NCBI RefSeq assembly: GCF_903645325.1
Contig: NZ_CAHJXQ010000010.1
Location: 35,861 to 99,860, forward strand
From: Microbacterium tenebrionis
Lineage (GTDB): Bacteria; Actinomycetota; Actinomycetes; Actinomycetales; Microbacteriaceae
Reading direction: 5' to 3'
DNA: 64,000 nucleotides
Positions 19,304 through 28,535 of this stretch are shown here, piece by piece. The position numbers and the translations under genes were made by a program. The notes beneath the pieces were generated by a model. The model had not been told where the DNA came from. It was given only the letters and a program-made list of their open reading frames with translations, and made no database searches. The first letter of the stretch is position 1. Every line of letters starts with the position of its first letter.

Positions 19304-20080
19304 ATGGCTCGCCATCCCGCCCCGGACCATCTGATCGACTGCTCAGATCTCGTCATCGACAGGATCGGGCACAGCGCACCCACGCGCGCCGTCGACGGTG
19401 TCACCTTCGCGCTCCCTCCAGGAGAGCTCATCTGCGTCGCCGGCCCGACGGGCTCGGGCAAGTCCACTCTGGTGGCGGCACTCGCCGGATCCACCGACCC
19501 ATCGGTGCGGATCGCCGGCGGCAGCGCCGAGGTCTGCGGCGTGAACGTCCGCAAGCCCGGCCGCAGGCACCGTGAGCTCACCTACCTCACCGGATACATC
19601 CCGCAGGGCGCCGGTGCGAACCTGCCTCCGACGCTCACCGTCAGCGATGTGATCGCCGAGCCCATCCTCATCCGCGAGAAGCGCGTGAACAGCAGGGCGC
19701 TGTCGATCCGCATCGCGACCCTGCTCGACGAGCTGCACCTGCCGCTGGGCGTGGCGGCGAAGTTCCCCTACGAGCTCAGCGCCGGGATGCGCCAGCGCGT
19801 CGCGATCGCCCGGGCGTTCGTGCTCGAGCCGCGGGTGCTCATCGCCGACGAGCCTCTGGCGAACCTCGACCTCGAGGTGCGCCCTGTCGTCTTCGACGCG
19901 ATCACCCGGCGACGCAAGGAGCACGGGATGGGTGCTCTGCTCGTCACCAACGACGCGGCGTTCATCCGTGAACTCGATGCCGAGACGCTCATGCTCAAGG
20001 GCGGTCACGTCGTCGCCAGAGGCGTCGGCAAGGACCTCCTGTGGGTGCCGAACGCGGAGGCGGATTCGCGTGCCGGGTGA
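19304..20080 (+). CDS. ABC transporter ATP-binding protein without a linked permease
   Basis: A 258-residue ATPase with Walker A GPTGSGKST (K53), signature LSAGMRQRVAIARA and Walker B VLIADEPLANLD. The Q-loop region reads YIPQGAGANLPPTLTV, and the overall layout resembles dipeptide/oligopeptide-type importer ATPases. No membrane component lies next to it; the upstream gene is dnaG and the downstream feature is a tRNA. The ATG follows a GGGGAGG site 14 bases after dnaG. It presumably works with a permease encoded elsewhere or has a non-transport role. Confidence 0.85.
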   Translation: MARHPAPDHLIDCSDLVIDRIGHSAPTRAVDGVTFALPPGELICVAGPTGSGKSTLVAALAGSTDPSVRIAGGSAEVCGVNVRKPGRRHRELTYLTGYIPQGAGANLPPTLTVSDVIAEPILIREKRVNSRALSIRIATLLDELHLPLGVAAKFPYELSAGMRQRVAIARAFVLEPRVLIADEPLANLDLEVRPVVFDAITRRRKEHGMGALLVTNDAAFIRELDAETLMLKGGHVVARGVGKDLLWVPNAEADSRAG

Positions 20081-20139
20081 GCGCGAGCGGACACGCCCGA
20101 CCGGGGCCGCCGATGTCACGAGCACGGTTCGGAGTTTGC

Positions 20140-20145
20140 TAAGCT
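20140..20145 (+). promoter_or_regulatory. Candidate -10 box of the tRNA-Asn gene
   Basis: TAAGCT lies about 30 bases before the mature tRNA 5' end. The -35 region is not clear. The 95-base gap 20081-20175 has no gene. Confidence 0.4.
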
Positions 20146-20175
20146 AGTGGAGTTGCCCCGCGCAGCGGAGCACAT

Positions 20176-20251
20176 TCCTCGGTAGCTCAATTGGCAGAGC
20201 AGCCGGCTGTTAACCGGCAGGTTCTTGGTTCGAGTCCAAGCCGGGGAGCCA
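20176..20251 (+). tRNA. tRNA-Asn (anticodon GTT)
   Basis: A cloverleaf folds with acceptor stem TCCTCGG (20176-20182) pairing CCGGGGA (20241-20247), discriminator G and encoded CCA. The anticodon loop CTGTTAA (20207-20213) gives anticodon GTT at 20209-20211. The T arm has GGTTCGAGTCC. Only one tRNA is present at this locus. Confidence 0.97.
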
Positions 20252-20291
20252 ATGCAGAAGGCCCCGTCACCATGACGGGGCCTTCTGCATT
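20251..20291. terminator. Bidirectional terminator after tRNA-Asn
   Basis: A perfect 19-base-pair hairpin, AATGCAGAAGGCCCCGTCA with its exact complement at 20273-20291, and a three-base loop. It lies between the tRNA and the convergent lipoprotein gene and should stop transcription from both sides. The first base coincides with the last base of the encoded CCA. Confidence 0.88.
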
Positions 20292-20303
20292 CCTCGGGTC
20301 GGA

Positions 20304-20840
20304 TCAGACCGCGGCATCCTTCAGCGACCCGGTGACCTCGAGCTGGGTCTGGCCCGTGGAGTCCTCGGGGTCGGGCTTGTAGATGACGCACTGGACGATC
20401 CGGTCGTTGGCCTGCGTCCAGGTCTCCTCGGTCGGGGTGATCCACCAGAAGTCGAGGGTCGAATCCGCCCACTCCACGCCGACGAAGTCCGCGAATGCCG
20501 GAACGCACTCGGCCTCGACCGCGGCCATGATCTCGTCGTCGCTCGGCAGGTCGCCGTCCTCCAGCTCGAATTCGTAGAACACCTCGTCGGTGTGCGGCTC
20601 CGAGCAGGGCACGACGTCGAGATCGGTGATCTCGCCGGTGGTGTCGGTGGCGGGCATGCAGTCGCCGACCTTGAGGGAGAAGACGTCGATGTTCGCCCCC
20701 TCGGTGACGTTGCCGTCATCATCGCGCTGTGCGTCGCCGCCGCCCAGGATTCCGCTGAGCGCGCTGCAGCCGGTGAGCGCGAGGCTCAGCGCCATGGCAG
20801 AGCCTGCGAGCGCCAGTGAGCGCTTGGTGCGCATCTTCAT
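20304..20840 (-). CDS. Septum-formation family lipoprotein
   Basis: A 178-residue exported protein. The signal peptide ends in a lipobox ALTGC with the lipidated Cys at residue 25. The mature part has LKVGDCMPA and VPCSEPHTDEVFYEF, with the paired Cys residues typical of the actinobacterial septum-formation (Septum_form) domain. A GGAGGGGATC ribosome site precedes the ATG. The molecular function of the family is not established. It sits between tRNA-Asn and def without an obvious partner. Confidence 0.85.
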   Translation of the reverse strand: MKMRTKRSLALAGSAMALSLALTGCSALSGILGGGDAQRDDDGNVTEGANIDVFSLKVGDCMPATDTTGEITDLDVVPCSEPHTDEVFYEFELEDGDLPSDDEIMAAVEAECVPAFADFVGVEWADSTLDFWWITPTEETWTQANDRIVQCVIYKPDPEDSTGQTQLEVTGSLKDAAV

Positions 20841-20896
20841 GATCGATCCCCTCCGGAGTGTGTGACGGACGAAGCTGTGAATCGCCCGTGCACAGC

Positions 20897-21463
20897 CTAC
20901 CCCTCGAGGTCGTCGATTCCGGGCGTCCAGCTGGCGCCCGGACGCCCCCAGCCGCGCTTGCGGGCGATCTTCTGCACGGTCTTCCAGTCGCCGTCGGACA
21001 GCCGATCGACGTACAGGATGCCGTCGAGGTGGTCGAACTCGTGCTGCATGATGCGCGCCCTCCAGCCGTCGACCTCGATGCGCACGTCCGCACCGTCCAG
21101 GTCGATGCCGGTGACCAGTACGCGGTCGGCGCGTCGCAGCGCGAAGCGCTCACCGGGGAACGACAGGCAGCCCTCGGACTCCTCGTCGGGGTCCGGAGCG
21201 CCGGGCTCCGGAGGCGACATCCACAGCACGGGGTTGATGATCGCACCGCGCCACGGGTTGTCCTCGTCGTCGACGTACGAGTAGGTGTAGATGCGGAGCG
21301 GCTGACCGACCTGCGGGGCCGCGAGGCCGACGCCCGGAGCGGCATCCATCGTCTCGAACATGTCGGCGACGAGCGTGCGGATCTCGTCGGTGATCTCCTC
21401 GACCTCGGATGCAGGGGAGTGCAGGACAGGATCGCCCATGATGCGAATCGGTAGAACAGCCAC
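20897..21463 (-). CDS. def: Peptide deformylase
   Basis: A 188-residue metallohydrolase that removes the formyl group from nascent proteins. Motif I is GVGLAAPQ (44-51), motif II is EGCLSFPG with Cys99, and motif III is QHEFDHLDG with H141, E142 and H145, giving the complete metal site. The start is GTG 21463; a TAGGGT box ends six bases upstream, so the mRNA is probably leaderless. A divergent transporter gene starts 43 bases away. The C-terminal end GRPGASWTPG is found in actinobacterial forms. Confidence 0.96.
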   Translation of the reverse strand: MAVLPIRIMGDPVLHSPASEVEEITDEIRTLVADMFETMDAAPGVGLAAPQVGQPLRIYTYSYVDDEDNPWRGAIINPVLWMSPPEPGAPDPDEESEGCLSFPGERFALRRADRVLVTGIDLDGADVRIEVDGWRARIMQHEFDHLDGILYVDRLSDGDWKTVQKIARKRGWGRPGASWTPGIDDLEG

Positions 21464-21469
21464 GCCACA

Positions 21470-21475
21470 ACCCTA
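21470..21475 (-). promoter_or_regulatory. -10 box for leaderless def
   Basis: On the minus strand TAGGGT is followed by six bases and the GTG at 21463. It lies back-to-back with the -10 box of the divergent transporter gene. Confidence 0.6.
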
Positions 21476-21494
21476 CTGGCCTCGCATCGCCGGG

Positions 21495-21500
21495 TAAGGT
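21495..21500 (+). promoter_or_regulatory. -10 box for leaderless DMT transporter gene
   Basis: TAAGGT ends six bases before the GTG at 21507. The -35 would lie near the start of the divergent def gene, so the two promoters may interfere. Confidence 0.6.
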
Positions 21501-21506
21501 TCTACT

Positions 21507-22523
21507 GTGAGCGCGGGGGTGTGGATGTCGGTGGAGGAGGTCAGCGATCAGCTGGTCGGGGCGTTCCAGAACCCGGCACTGCTGCTCGGCATCCCGCTGG
21601 CTCTCGCCGGTGCCGTCTTCATGTCTCTCGGAGCGCAGTACCAGCACCGCGGCGTCACCAAGGTCGAGCGCCTGAGCGGCTCTGCCGGCACGAGCGGGCT
21701 CAGCTTCGATCAGATCAAGGGGCTGCTCACCCGCCCGTCCTGGATCCTCGGCACGCTCATGCTCGGGCTCGCGATCGTTTGCCAGTTGTCCGCGCTCGCG
21801 ATCGCGCCCCTCATCGTCGTGCAGCCGCTCGGCGCGATCGCCCTCGTGATCACGACGCTCCTCAACGCCCGCGTCTCCGGACACACGCCGACCAGGCGCT
21901 CGTTGACCTCGATCTTCGCCTGCGTCGGCGGGATCTTCCTGTTCGTCTTCCTCGCCGCGATCTTCGCCACGGAGAAGGACGTCACGACCGAGAACCTGTT
22001 CGTGATCCTCACGACGCTGCTCGTCGTGATCATCGTCCTCGGCGCGTGCTGGCTGATCCTGCGCCACCGCATGCGCGCGCTGTTCTACGTGATCGGAGCG
22101 GGCGTTCTGTACGGCTTCGTCGCCACGCTCGCCAAGGTCATCATCAAGCGCCTGCAGGCGGAGAACTTCGACTGGCTCACGCTCGTCTGCGTGATCGCGC
22201 TGGTCGCGGCCGCCGCCGTCGGCGCCTACTTCGTGCAGACGGCGTACAGCTCCGGCCCGCCCGACCTGGTGATCGCCGGCCTCACCGTCGTCGACCCGAT
22301 CGTCGCCGTCGTCATCGGCATCCTCGTTCTGGGTGAGGCCGCTGCGGCACCGGTGTGGGCGCTCATCGCCTTCGCCGCCATCGGCGCGGTCGCGGTGTGG
22401 GGCGTCGTCGGACTCGCGCGCTACCACCCGCAGGTGCTCAGCGAGAGTCAGGAGCTCGGCATCACTCGCGGCAGCGACGGCGACGCGGGCGACCCTTCGA
22501 CGGGCCCAGGGATCGGGCGCTGA
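21507..22523 (+). CDS. DMT-superfamily membrane transporter
   Basis: A 338-residue polytopic membrane protein with about nine or ten hydrophobic segments. It opens with ALLLGIPLALAGAVFMSLGA and contains a YQHRGVTKV loop and a second-half VIAGLTVVDPIVAVVIGIL segment, matching EamA/NIPA-like DMT proteins. Substrate is unknown; NIPA relatives move magnesium, but that cannot be claimed here. GTG start, no ribosome site, leaderless promoter. The gene converges with pgl, with three bases between the stops. Confidence 0.8.
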   Translation: MSAGVWMSVEEVSDQLVGAFQNPALLLGIPLALAGAVFMSLGAQYQHRGVTKVERLSGSAGTSGLSFDQIKGLLTRPSWILGTLMLGLAIVCQLSALAIAPLIVVQPLGAIALVITTLLNARVSGHTPTRRSLTSIFACVGGIFLFVFLAAIFATEKDVTTENLFVILTTLLVVIIVLGACWLILRHRMRALFYVIGAGVLYGFVATLAKVIIKRLQAENFDWLTLVCVIALVAAAAVGAYFVQTAYSSGPPDLVIAGLTVVDPIVAVVIGILVLGEAAAAPVWALIAFAAIGAVAVWGVVGLARYHPQVLSESQELGITRGSDGDAGDPSTGPGIGR

Positions 22524-22526
22524 CGC

Positions 22527-23306
22527 TCAGTAGGACTGATCGATGAGGTCCTCCGGGACCTCGGCGGCCGCGGCCTCGTCGACGAAGAACACCGTGCGCT
22601 TGCGGCCCTTCGCCCCTGCCACGGGCACGCTCGTGTAGCTCGCGCCGGCCAGCGCCAGGCCCAGCGCCGATGCCTTGTCCGCTCCCGTCAGCACCAGCCA
22701 CACGCGCTTGGACGCGTTCAGCACGGGGCGTGTGAGGGTGACGCGCTCGGCGGGTGGCTTGGGGGAGTCGCGGACGGGGAGCGCCGCGGCATCCGTCGCC
22801 GTCACCTCCGCGCGGTCGGGGAACAGGGAGGCGATGTGACCGTCGGCACCGACTCCGAGGAAGCACACGGCGAACGACGGCCACGCCTCGCCCTCCCCGC
22901 CGAAGCGGGCGAGCTCGGCCGCGTAAGCGGCTGCCGCCTCGTCGAGCGTGAGCCCGCTGTCGGATGCAGCGACCTCGTGCACGTTCCCGGCGGGCACCTC
23001 GATGTGATCGAGCAGCGCCCGGCGGGACTGCACGGCGTTGCGGTCGTCGTCGTCGTGCGCGACGAACCTCTCGTCGCCCCACCAGAAGTGCACCAGCGAC
23101 CAGTCGATCTGCGGGGTCTTCGGGTGCTCGGCGACGGCCTGCAGCACGGCGGCGCCCGTGGTGCCGCCGCTGAGCGCGACGTGGGCGATCCTACCGTTGC
23201 GGGTGCGCGCCTTCACCCGTGTGAGGAAACGATCGGCGACCCGCGCGACCACGGCTGCCGAGGTCTGCTCGATGACGACGACCTTGTCGGCGGACGATGC
23301 TTCCAT
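22527..23306 (-). CDS. pgl: 6-phosphogluconolactonase
   Basis: A 259-residue enzyme hydrolysing 6-phosphogluconolactone, the second oxidative pentose phosphate step. Family motifs include ALSGGTTG near residue 45, HFWWGDERFV near 73, and CFLGVGADGHIASLFP near 147. The ATG at 23306 is chosen over upstream in-frame codons because it gives the normal family N-terminus and has an AAGG just before it. It is the last gene of the tkt-tal-pgi-zwf-opcA-pgl operon, five bases after opcA. Confidence 0.95.
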   Translation of the reverse strand: MEASSADKVVVIEQTSAAVVARVADRFLTRVKARTRNGRIAHVALSGGTTGAAVLQAVAEHPKTPQIDWSLVHFWWGDERFVAHDDDDRNAVQSRRALLDHIEVPAGNVHEVAASDSGLTLDEAAAAYAAELARFGGEGEAWPSFAVCFLGVGADGHIASLFPDRAEVTATDAAALPVRDSPKPPAERVTLTRPVLNASKRVWLVLTGADKASALGLALAGASYTSVPVAGAKGRKRTVFFVDEAAAAEVPEDLIDQSY

Positions 23307-23311
23307 GCACC

Positions 23312-24247
23312 TTACGCTACCGTCTCGGGCGGCTCGAGCTGCTCCCAACCCTCGGTGATGACCCGGCCGTAGAGCACGTCGGGGTCAAGACGCCGCAACT
23401 CCTCGGCCAGGCACTCCCGCAGCGTGCGCCGGGGAAGCACGAGGTCGTGGTCGGGCTGACCCGGCTGCGTGAGCACGGCGACACCGGGCACAGGACGCTC
23501 GAGGAGGATGTCGCCGGAGGCACGCGTGAGTCGCACCGACTTGATGCCGTCCGACCAGGCGGACGGCGACTCGTACACCCAGTGCACGGGGACCTGGAGC
23601 GCGAGCTTCAGCCAGGCCGCGAGCAGCGCGGTCGACGGGGAGTCCGACGCGCCGCGCACCTCGACCGCCGTGACGGACTCGAACGGCGGCTGGTCGAGCA
23701 CCGCGGCCAGCTGCTCTCGCCAGCGCGTGAGCCGCGTCCATGCGAGATCCGTGTCGCCGGGCGCGTGCGTCCGGCCGCGCAGGGCCAGCCGGTCGCGGAC
23801 ATCGGGCGTCGTCGCAGCATCCGTGATGCGACGCTGGGCGATGCGCCCCACCGGCGACGAAGCGGGGTCGGACGGCGCCTCATCGGGCCACCAGGCGACC
23901 ACGGGGGCGTCGGGCAGGAGAAGCCCGGTGATCAGGCTCTCCTCGTTGCTCGCGGCATCCCCGTAGGCCTGGAGGACGATGACCTCGCTCGCACCCGCGT
24001 CCCCGCCGATGCGGATCTGCGCGTCGAGGTGCGCCTCGCCCTCGCCGGTGGTCAGCACGATCACGCGCATCGGATGCTCGCGCGAGGCATCGTTGGCGGC
24101 GTCGATCGCCGCCTCTGCGACGCCGTTGCGCGCCGAGATGACGAGGGTGAGAACGCGGCCGAGAGCGACGGCGCCGCCCTCTTCGCGCACCTTGACGAGC
24201 TGCTTGGCGACCTGGCTGACGGTCGTGTCGGGAAGGTCGATGATCAC
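23312..24247 (-). CDS. opcA: Glucose-6-phosphate dehydrogenase assembly protein OpcA
   Basis: A 311-residue protein that in cyanobacteria and actinobacteria is needed for G6PDH oligomerisation or activation. Recognisable segments are the N-terminal [18 protein letters not shown], the [14 protein letters not shown] motif near residue 130, and a C-terminal [14 protein letters not shown]. The start overlaps the zwf stop by four bases (ATGA), as expected for a partner of Zwf. No enzyme motif is present. Confidence 0.95.
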   Translation of the reverse strand: MIIDLPDTTVSQVAKQLVKVREEGGAVALGRVLTLVISARNGVAEAAIDAANDASREHPMRVIVLTTGEGEAHLDAQIRIGGDAGASEVIVLQAYGDAASNEESLITGLLLPDAPVVAWWPDEAPSDPASSPVGRIAQRRITDAATTPDVRDRLALRGRTHAPGDTDLAWTRLTRWREQLAAVLDQPPFESVTAVEVRGASDSPSTALLAAWLKLALQVPVHWVYESPSAWSDGIKSVRLTRASGDILLERPVPGVAVLTQPGQPDHDLVLPRRTLRECLAEELRRLDPDVLYGRVITEGWEQLEPPETVA

Positions 24248-25791
24248 GGTCGTCTCCAGACTCGTCCGTCGCGGGCAAGGAGGGCGTCGGCGGATGCCGG
24301 GCCCCAGGAGCCGGGGGCGTACTGCTCGAGCGGTCCGCCCTGCGCGGCCCAGTGCTCCTCCACCGGGTCGAGGATCTTCCAGCTCAGCTCCACCTCCTCA
24401 TGGCGGGGGAACAACGGCGGGTCGCCCAGCAGCACGTCGAGGATCAGCCGCTCGTACGCCTCGGGACTCGCCTCGGTGAAGGCGTGGCCGTAGCCGAAGT
24501 CCATCGTCACATCGCGGACGTTGGTGCCGGGGCCGGGGACCTTCGACCCGAAGCGGATCGTCACGCCCTCATCGGGCTGGACGCGAATCACCAGAGCGTT
24601 CTTGCCGAGCTCAGCGGCGTTCCCGCGGCCGAACAGGTGCTCGGGCGCCCGGTTGAACACCACGGCGATCTCGGTGACGCGCCGGCCCAGGCGCTTGCCG
24701 CTGCGCAGGTAGAAGGGCACGCCGGCCCAGCGGCGATTGGCGATCTCGAGCTTGATCGCGGCGTAGGTCTCGGTGATGGACTCGGGGTTCATCCCGTCCT
24801 CTTCGAGGAAACCGTCCACCTTCTGGCCGCCCTGCCAGCCGCCTGCGTACTGTCCGCGAGCCGTCGCGGTCGACAGGTCCTCGGGCAGCGTGACGGCGGC
24901 GAGCACCTTCTCCTTCTCCGCGCGCAGGTTCTCGGCGGAGAGGCTGATGGGCTCCTCCATCGCGGTGAGCGCGAGCAGCTGGAGCAGGTGGTTCTGGATG
25001 ACATCGCGGGCGGCGCCGATGCCGTCGTAGTAGCCGGCGCGGCCGCCGACGCCGATGTCCTCGGCCATCGTGATCTGCACGTGGTCGACGTAGTTGCGGT
25101 TCCAGATCGGCTCGTACAGCGCGTTGGCGAAGCGCAGCGCGAGGATGTTCTGAACCGTCTCCTTGCCGAGGTAGTGGTCGATGCGGAAGATCGAGTCCGC
25201 CGGGAACGCGACCTCGAGCGCCTCGTTCAGGGCCCTGGCCGACTCGAGGTCGTGACCGAACGGCTTCTCGATGACGACGCGGCGCCACTGGTCTTCGCCG
25301 CGATCCTCGCCGACGAGCCCCGATTCCTTCAGCTGCTTCGCGACGAGCGGGAACGCCTTCGGCGGGATCGACAGGTAGTACGCGTGATTGCCCATCGTGC
25401 CGCGTTCGACGTCGAGCTTCTCGACGGTTTCGCGGAGCTTCGCGAACGACTCCGGATTGTCGAACTCGCCTGAGACGAAACGGATGCCCTGGAGCAGCTG
25501 CTTCCAGGTGTCCTCGCGGAACTCGGTGCGCGCGTGCTCCTTGACGGCCTCGTAGACGACCTGGGCGAAGTCCTGGTCCTCCCAGTCGCGTCGGGCGAAG
25601 CCGACCAGCGCGAAACCAGGGGGCAGCAGCCCTCGGTTCGCGAGGTCGTACACGGCCGGCATGAGCTTCTTGCGGGACAGATCGCCGGTCACACCGAAGA
25701 TCACCAGCGCGCTGGGCCCTGCGATTCGGTTGAGACGGCGGTCATCGGGATCGCGCAGCGGGTTGTGGCCGCGTGAGACGGGAACGGTCAT
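24244..25791 (-). CDS. zwf: Glucose-6-phosphate 1-dehydrogenase
   Basis: A 515-residue NADP enzyme that starts the oxidative pentose phosphate pathway. The nucleotide fingerprint [11 protein letters not shown] is at 33-43. The active-site motif RIDHYLGKE holds D205, H206 and K210, and EKPFGHDL is at about 175-182. The gene lies 27 bases after pgi and overlaps opcA. It supplies NADPH and feeds pgl downstream. Full length for an actinobacterial Zwf. Confidence 0.97.
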   Translation of the reverse strand: MTVPVSRGHNPLRDPDDRRLNRIAGPSALVIFGVTGDLSRKKLMPAVYDLANRGLLPPGFALVGFARRDWEDQDFAQVVYEAVKEHARTEFREDTWKQLLQGIRFVSGEFDNPESFAKLRETVEKLDVERGTMGNHAYYLSIPPKAFPLVAKQLKESGLVGEDRGEDQWRRVVIEKPFGHDLESARALNEALEVAFPADSIFRIDHYLGKETVQNILALRFANALYEPIWNRNYVDHVQITMAEDIGVGGRAGYYDGIGAARDVIQNHLLQLLALTAMEEPISLSAENLRAEKEKVLAAVTLPEDLSTATARGQYAGGWQGGQKVDGFLEEDGMNPESITETYAAIKLEIANRRWAGVPFYLRSGKRLGRRVTEIAVVFNRAPEHLFGRGNAAELGKNALVIRVQPDEGVTIRFGSKVPGPGTNVRDVTMDFGYGHAFTEASPEAYERLILDVLLGDPPLFPRHEEVELSWKILDPVEEHWAAQGGPLEQYAPGSWGPASADALLARDGRVWRRP

Positions 25792-25818
25792 CGGTGGGGG
25801 GATGCTCCTGGTCGTGGA

Positions 25819-27426
25819 CTACTTCTGGGCGGCTTCGAACAGCGCCAGCACGTCTGCCGAGTCGTCGGTGATGGTCAGCGACACGACCGGGCGGCCGTGC
25901 TCTGCGAGAACGCCGGCGTCGCCGGCGGCCTGTGCCTGGATGAGCTGCCCGAACGTGAACGGCCGCCCGGGGATCTCGAGGTCGACGTCGGTGCGCTCCA
26001 GGATCTGCAGGTACACGCCCTGTGCCGGTCCGCCCTTGTGGTACTGGCCGGTCGAGTGCAGGAAGCGCGGGCCCCATCCGAACGTGGTCGGGCGGCCGGA
26101 GTCGGCCGCGACCAGTTCGCGCAGGCCCTGCAGCTGCGGCAGCTCGAGACGGTTCACATACGCCTGGATCGAGACGTACCCGTCCTCGGGAAGGCGTGCC
26201 CACAGGGCGTCCATGACGGCCTCGATGTTCCCGGATTCGGCCAGTGCCGGATCCGAGACGCGCACCTCGATGCCATCCTGCACGAACGCCGGCTCGGTCG
26301 GCTCGGGGCGGGCGTCCAGAAGGCCGCGTGCGGCCACCTTCGCCGACTCGACGTCGGGCTGATCGAACGGGTTGATGCCGAGCAGGTAGCCGGCGATCGC
26401 GGTGGCGTACTCCCAGACGATGAAGTTCGCGCCCAGCGAGCCGCTCACGAGGATCTCGCCCTCGTGCCGTTCGCGCAGGTGGAACTCGTTCGCGTCGTCG
26501 ACGAGCCGCGCGATCTGCAGGTCTGCGGGGACGTCGTCGAGCTCGGGGGAGACCGGCAGGAGCACGACGGGAAGGATGCCCGTGCCGTCCTTGCCTGTGG
26601 ACTCGGCGATGAGCTGCTCGATCCAGTCCGGCAGGCCCACGATGTGCGTGCCGTCGGTCACGAGCCCGAGCTTGTCGCGGCGGGGGTCCGTGGCCGCGAT
26701 GGCCGCACCGAGGCGCAGTGCCGGGTTATCGGCCTGATCGACGGCGACCTGCAGCATCGTGGCCTCGGCCTCGTCGAGGAGTTCGGCGATGTCGACCCCG
26801 GCGAGGCCCGACGGGACGAGCCCGAACGCCGTCAGTGCCGAGTAGCGGCCGCCGACGTTCGGGTCGGCGTTGAAGACGCGGTAGCCGGCCTCGCGTGCGT
26901 ACGCATCGAGCGGGGAACCGGGGTCGGTCACGACGACGATGTGCTCGACCGGGTCGACGCCGATGTCGCGGAACGCAGCTTCGAACGTGCGGCGCTGCGA
27001 GTCTGTCTCGACGGTCGAGCCGGACTTCGATGACACGACGAGCACGGTGGCGGCGAGGTCGTCGTCGAGGGCGGCGAGCACCTGACCGGGGGCGGTCGAG
27101 TCGAGGATCGTCAGCGGCACGCCGGCCGTCTGGGCGATGACCTCCGGCGCGAGCGAGGATCCGCCCATGCCTGCCAGCACCACCCGGGTCACGCCCTTGT
27201 CGCGCAGGTCGTCGCGCAGCGCGACGATCTCGTCGACGAGCGGACGAGAGACCGACACGGCCTCGACCCAGCCGAGGCGCTTCGCGGCCTCTTCCTCGGC
27301 CGCAGGACCCCACAGCGTGGAGTCGAACGCGGTGATGCGCGAGGCGATGAGGTCGCTGACCAGCTGCGGGACGACCGCGTCGATCGCGGCCTTCGCCGCC
27401 CCGGATGCGTGGATCGAGAAGGTCAT
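25819..27426 (-). CDS. pgi: Glucose-6-phosphate isomerase
   Basis: A 535-residue isomerase joining glycolysis and the pentose phosphate pathway. The first sugar-phosphate motif is [13 protein letters not shown] near residue 85, the second is [11 protein letters not shown] near 128, and the GPI signature includes [13 protein letters not shown] near 200. It is of the shorter actinobacterial type. The ATG at 27426 overlaps the tal stop (ATGA). Its presence inside the pentose phosphate operon suggests joint control of glucose-6-phosphate partition. Confidence 0.95.
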   Translation of the reverse strand: MTFSIHASGAAKAAIDAVVPQLVSDLIASRITAFDSTLWGPAAEEEAAKRLGWVEAVSVSRPLVDEIVALRDDLRDKGVTRVVLAGMGGSSLAPEVIAQTAGVPLTILDSTAPGQVLAALDDDLAATVLVVSSKSGSTVETDSQRRTFEAAFRDIGVDPVEHIVVVTDPGSPLDAYAREAGYRVFNADPNVGGRYSALTAFGLVPSGLAGVDIAELLDEAEATMLQVAVDQADNPALRLGAAIAATDPRRDKLGLVTDGTHIVGLPDWIEQLIAESTGKDGTGILPVVLLPVSPELDDVPADLQIARLVDDANEFHLRERHEGEILVSGSLGANFIVWEYATAIAGYLLGINPFDQPDVESAKVAARGLLDARPEPTEPAFVQDGIEVRVSDPALAESGNIEAVMDALWARLPEDGYVSIQAYVNRLELPQLQGLRELVAADSGRPTTFGWGPRFLHSTGQYHKGGPAQGVYLQILERTDVDLEIPGRPFTFGQLIQAQAAGDAGVLAEHGRPVVSLTITDDSADVLALFEAAQK

Positions 27427-28535
27427 CGCTGGGCCTCGAGCGCCTCGGCGACCTGGGTGAGCAGGTCGTGCCAGGAGTCGATGAACTTCGCGACGCCCTC
27501 GTCCTCGAGCACCTGGGTGACGTCGGCGAAGTCGACGCCGACCTTCTCGAGTCCGGCGAAGACCTCGCGGGCCTCGTCGTAGCGGCCGGTGATGGTGTCG
27601 CCGGTGACGACGCCGTGGTCGAACGTGGCTTCGAGAGTCTTCTCGGGCATCGTGTTCACGACGCCCCGGGCGACGAGCTCGGTCACGTAGAGGGTGTCGG
27701 GGAGAGCCGGGTCCTTGACGCCGGTGGACGCCCACAGCGGGCGCTGCAGGCTCGCGCCGGCATCCAGCAGCGCCTTGGCGCGGTCGCCCGCGAACGTCTT
27801 CTCGAAGAGCTCGTAAGCGAGTCGGGCGTTGGCGAGCCCGGCCTTGCTCTTGAGAGCGAGTGCCTCGTCGGTGCCGATCGCGGTCAGGCGCTTGTCGGTC
27901 TCGGTGTCGACGCGCGACACGAAGAAGGAGGCCACGGACTGGATCGTCGACAGGTCGATGCCGGCGTCCTTCGCGGACTCGAGACCCGTCAGGTACGCGT
28001 CGATGACCTCGGCGTAGCGCTCGAGGCTGAAGATCAGCGTGACGTTGACGCTGATCCCGGCGCCGATGGCCTGCGCGATCGCGGGGAGCCCGGCCTTGGT
28101 GGCGGGGATCTTCACGAGGAGGTTCGGTCGGTCGATCTTCGCCCAGAGCTCCTTCGCCTGCGCGACGGTTCCCTCGGTGTCGTGCGCGAGGTCGGGGGAG
28201 ACCTCGATCGACACGCGGCCGTCGACGTGCCCCGAGGCCTCCCACACGGGGCGGAAGACGTCGAGCGCTGCGGCGACGTCCTGCGTGGTGGCCGCGAACA
28301 CAGCCTCCTCGGCGCTGGCGCCGGACGCTGCGAGCTCGGTGACCTGAGCGTCGTACGAGGTGTTGTTCTTGTCGGTGATGGCGTTCGCGAAGATCGTCGG
28401 GTTCGTGGTGACGCCGGTCACGTTGCGCGACTCGATCAGCTCGGCGAGGTTGCCCGAGTCGATGCGGCTGCGGGAGAGGTCGTCGAGCCAGATGCTGACG
28501 CCGGCATCGTGAAGCTGAGAGGTGGGGGTGCTCAT
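27423..28535 (-). CDS. tal: Transaldolase
   Basis: A 370-residue transaldolase of the longer actinobacterial/cyanobacterial class. The Schiff-base Lys is K142 in [12 protein letters not shown]. The N-terminal [13 protein letters not shown] and mid-protein [13 protein letters not shown] motifs are diagnostic. It exchanges a dihydroxyacetone unit between sedoheptulose-7-phosphate and glyceraldehyde-3-phosphate. Its ATG overlaps the tkt stop, and its stop overlaps the pgi start, so the three are translationally coupled. Confidence 0.97.
   Translation of the reverse strand: MSTPTSQLHDAGVSIWLDDLSRSRIDSGNLAELIESRNVTGVTTNPTIFANAITDKNNTSYDAQVTELAASGASAEEAVFAATTQDVAAALDVFRPVWEASGHVDGRVSIEVSPDLAHDTEGTVAQAKELWAKIDRPNLLVKIPATKAGLPAIAQAIGAGISVNVTLIFSLERYAEVIDAYLTGLESAKDAGIDLSTIQSVASFFVSRVDTETDKRLTAIGTDEALALKSKAGLANARLAYELFEKTFAGDRAKALLDAGASLQRPLWASTGVKDPALPDTLYVTELVARGVVNTMPEKTLEATFDHGVVTGDTITGRYDEAREVFAGLEKVGVDFADVTQVLEDEGVAKFIDSWHDLLTQVAEALEAQR

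Noticed and set aside
20251..20291. Regulatory attenuator for the septum-formation lipoprotein gene
   Set aside because: The hairpin lies after the stop of that gene and after the tRNA, so it is a shared terminator.
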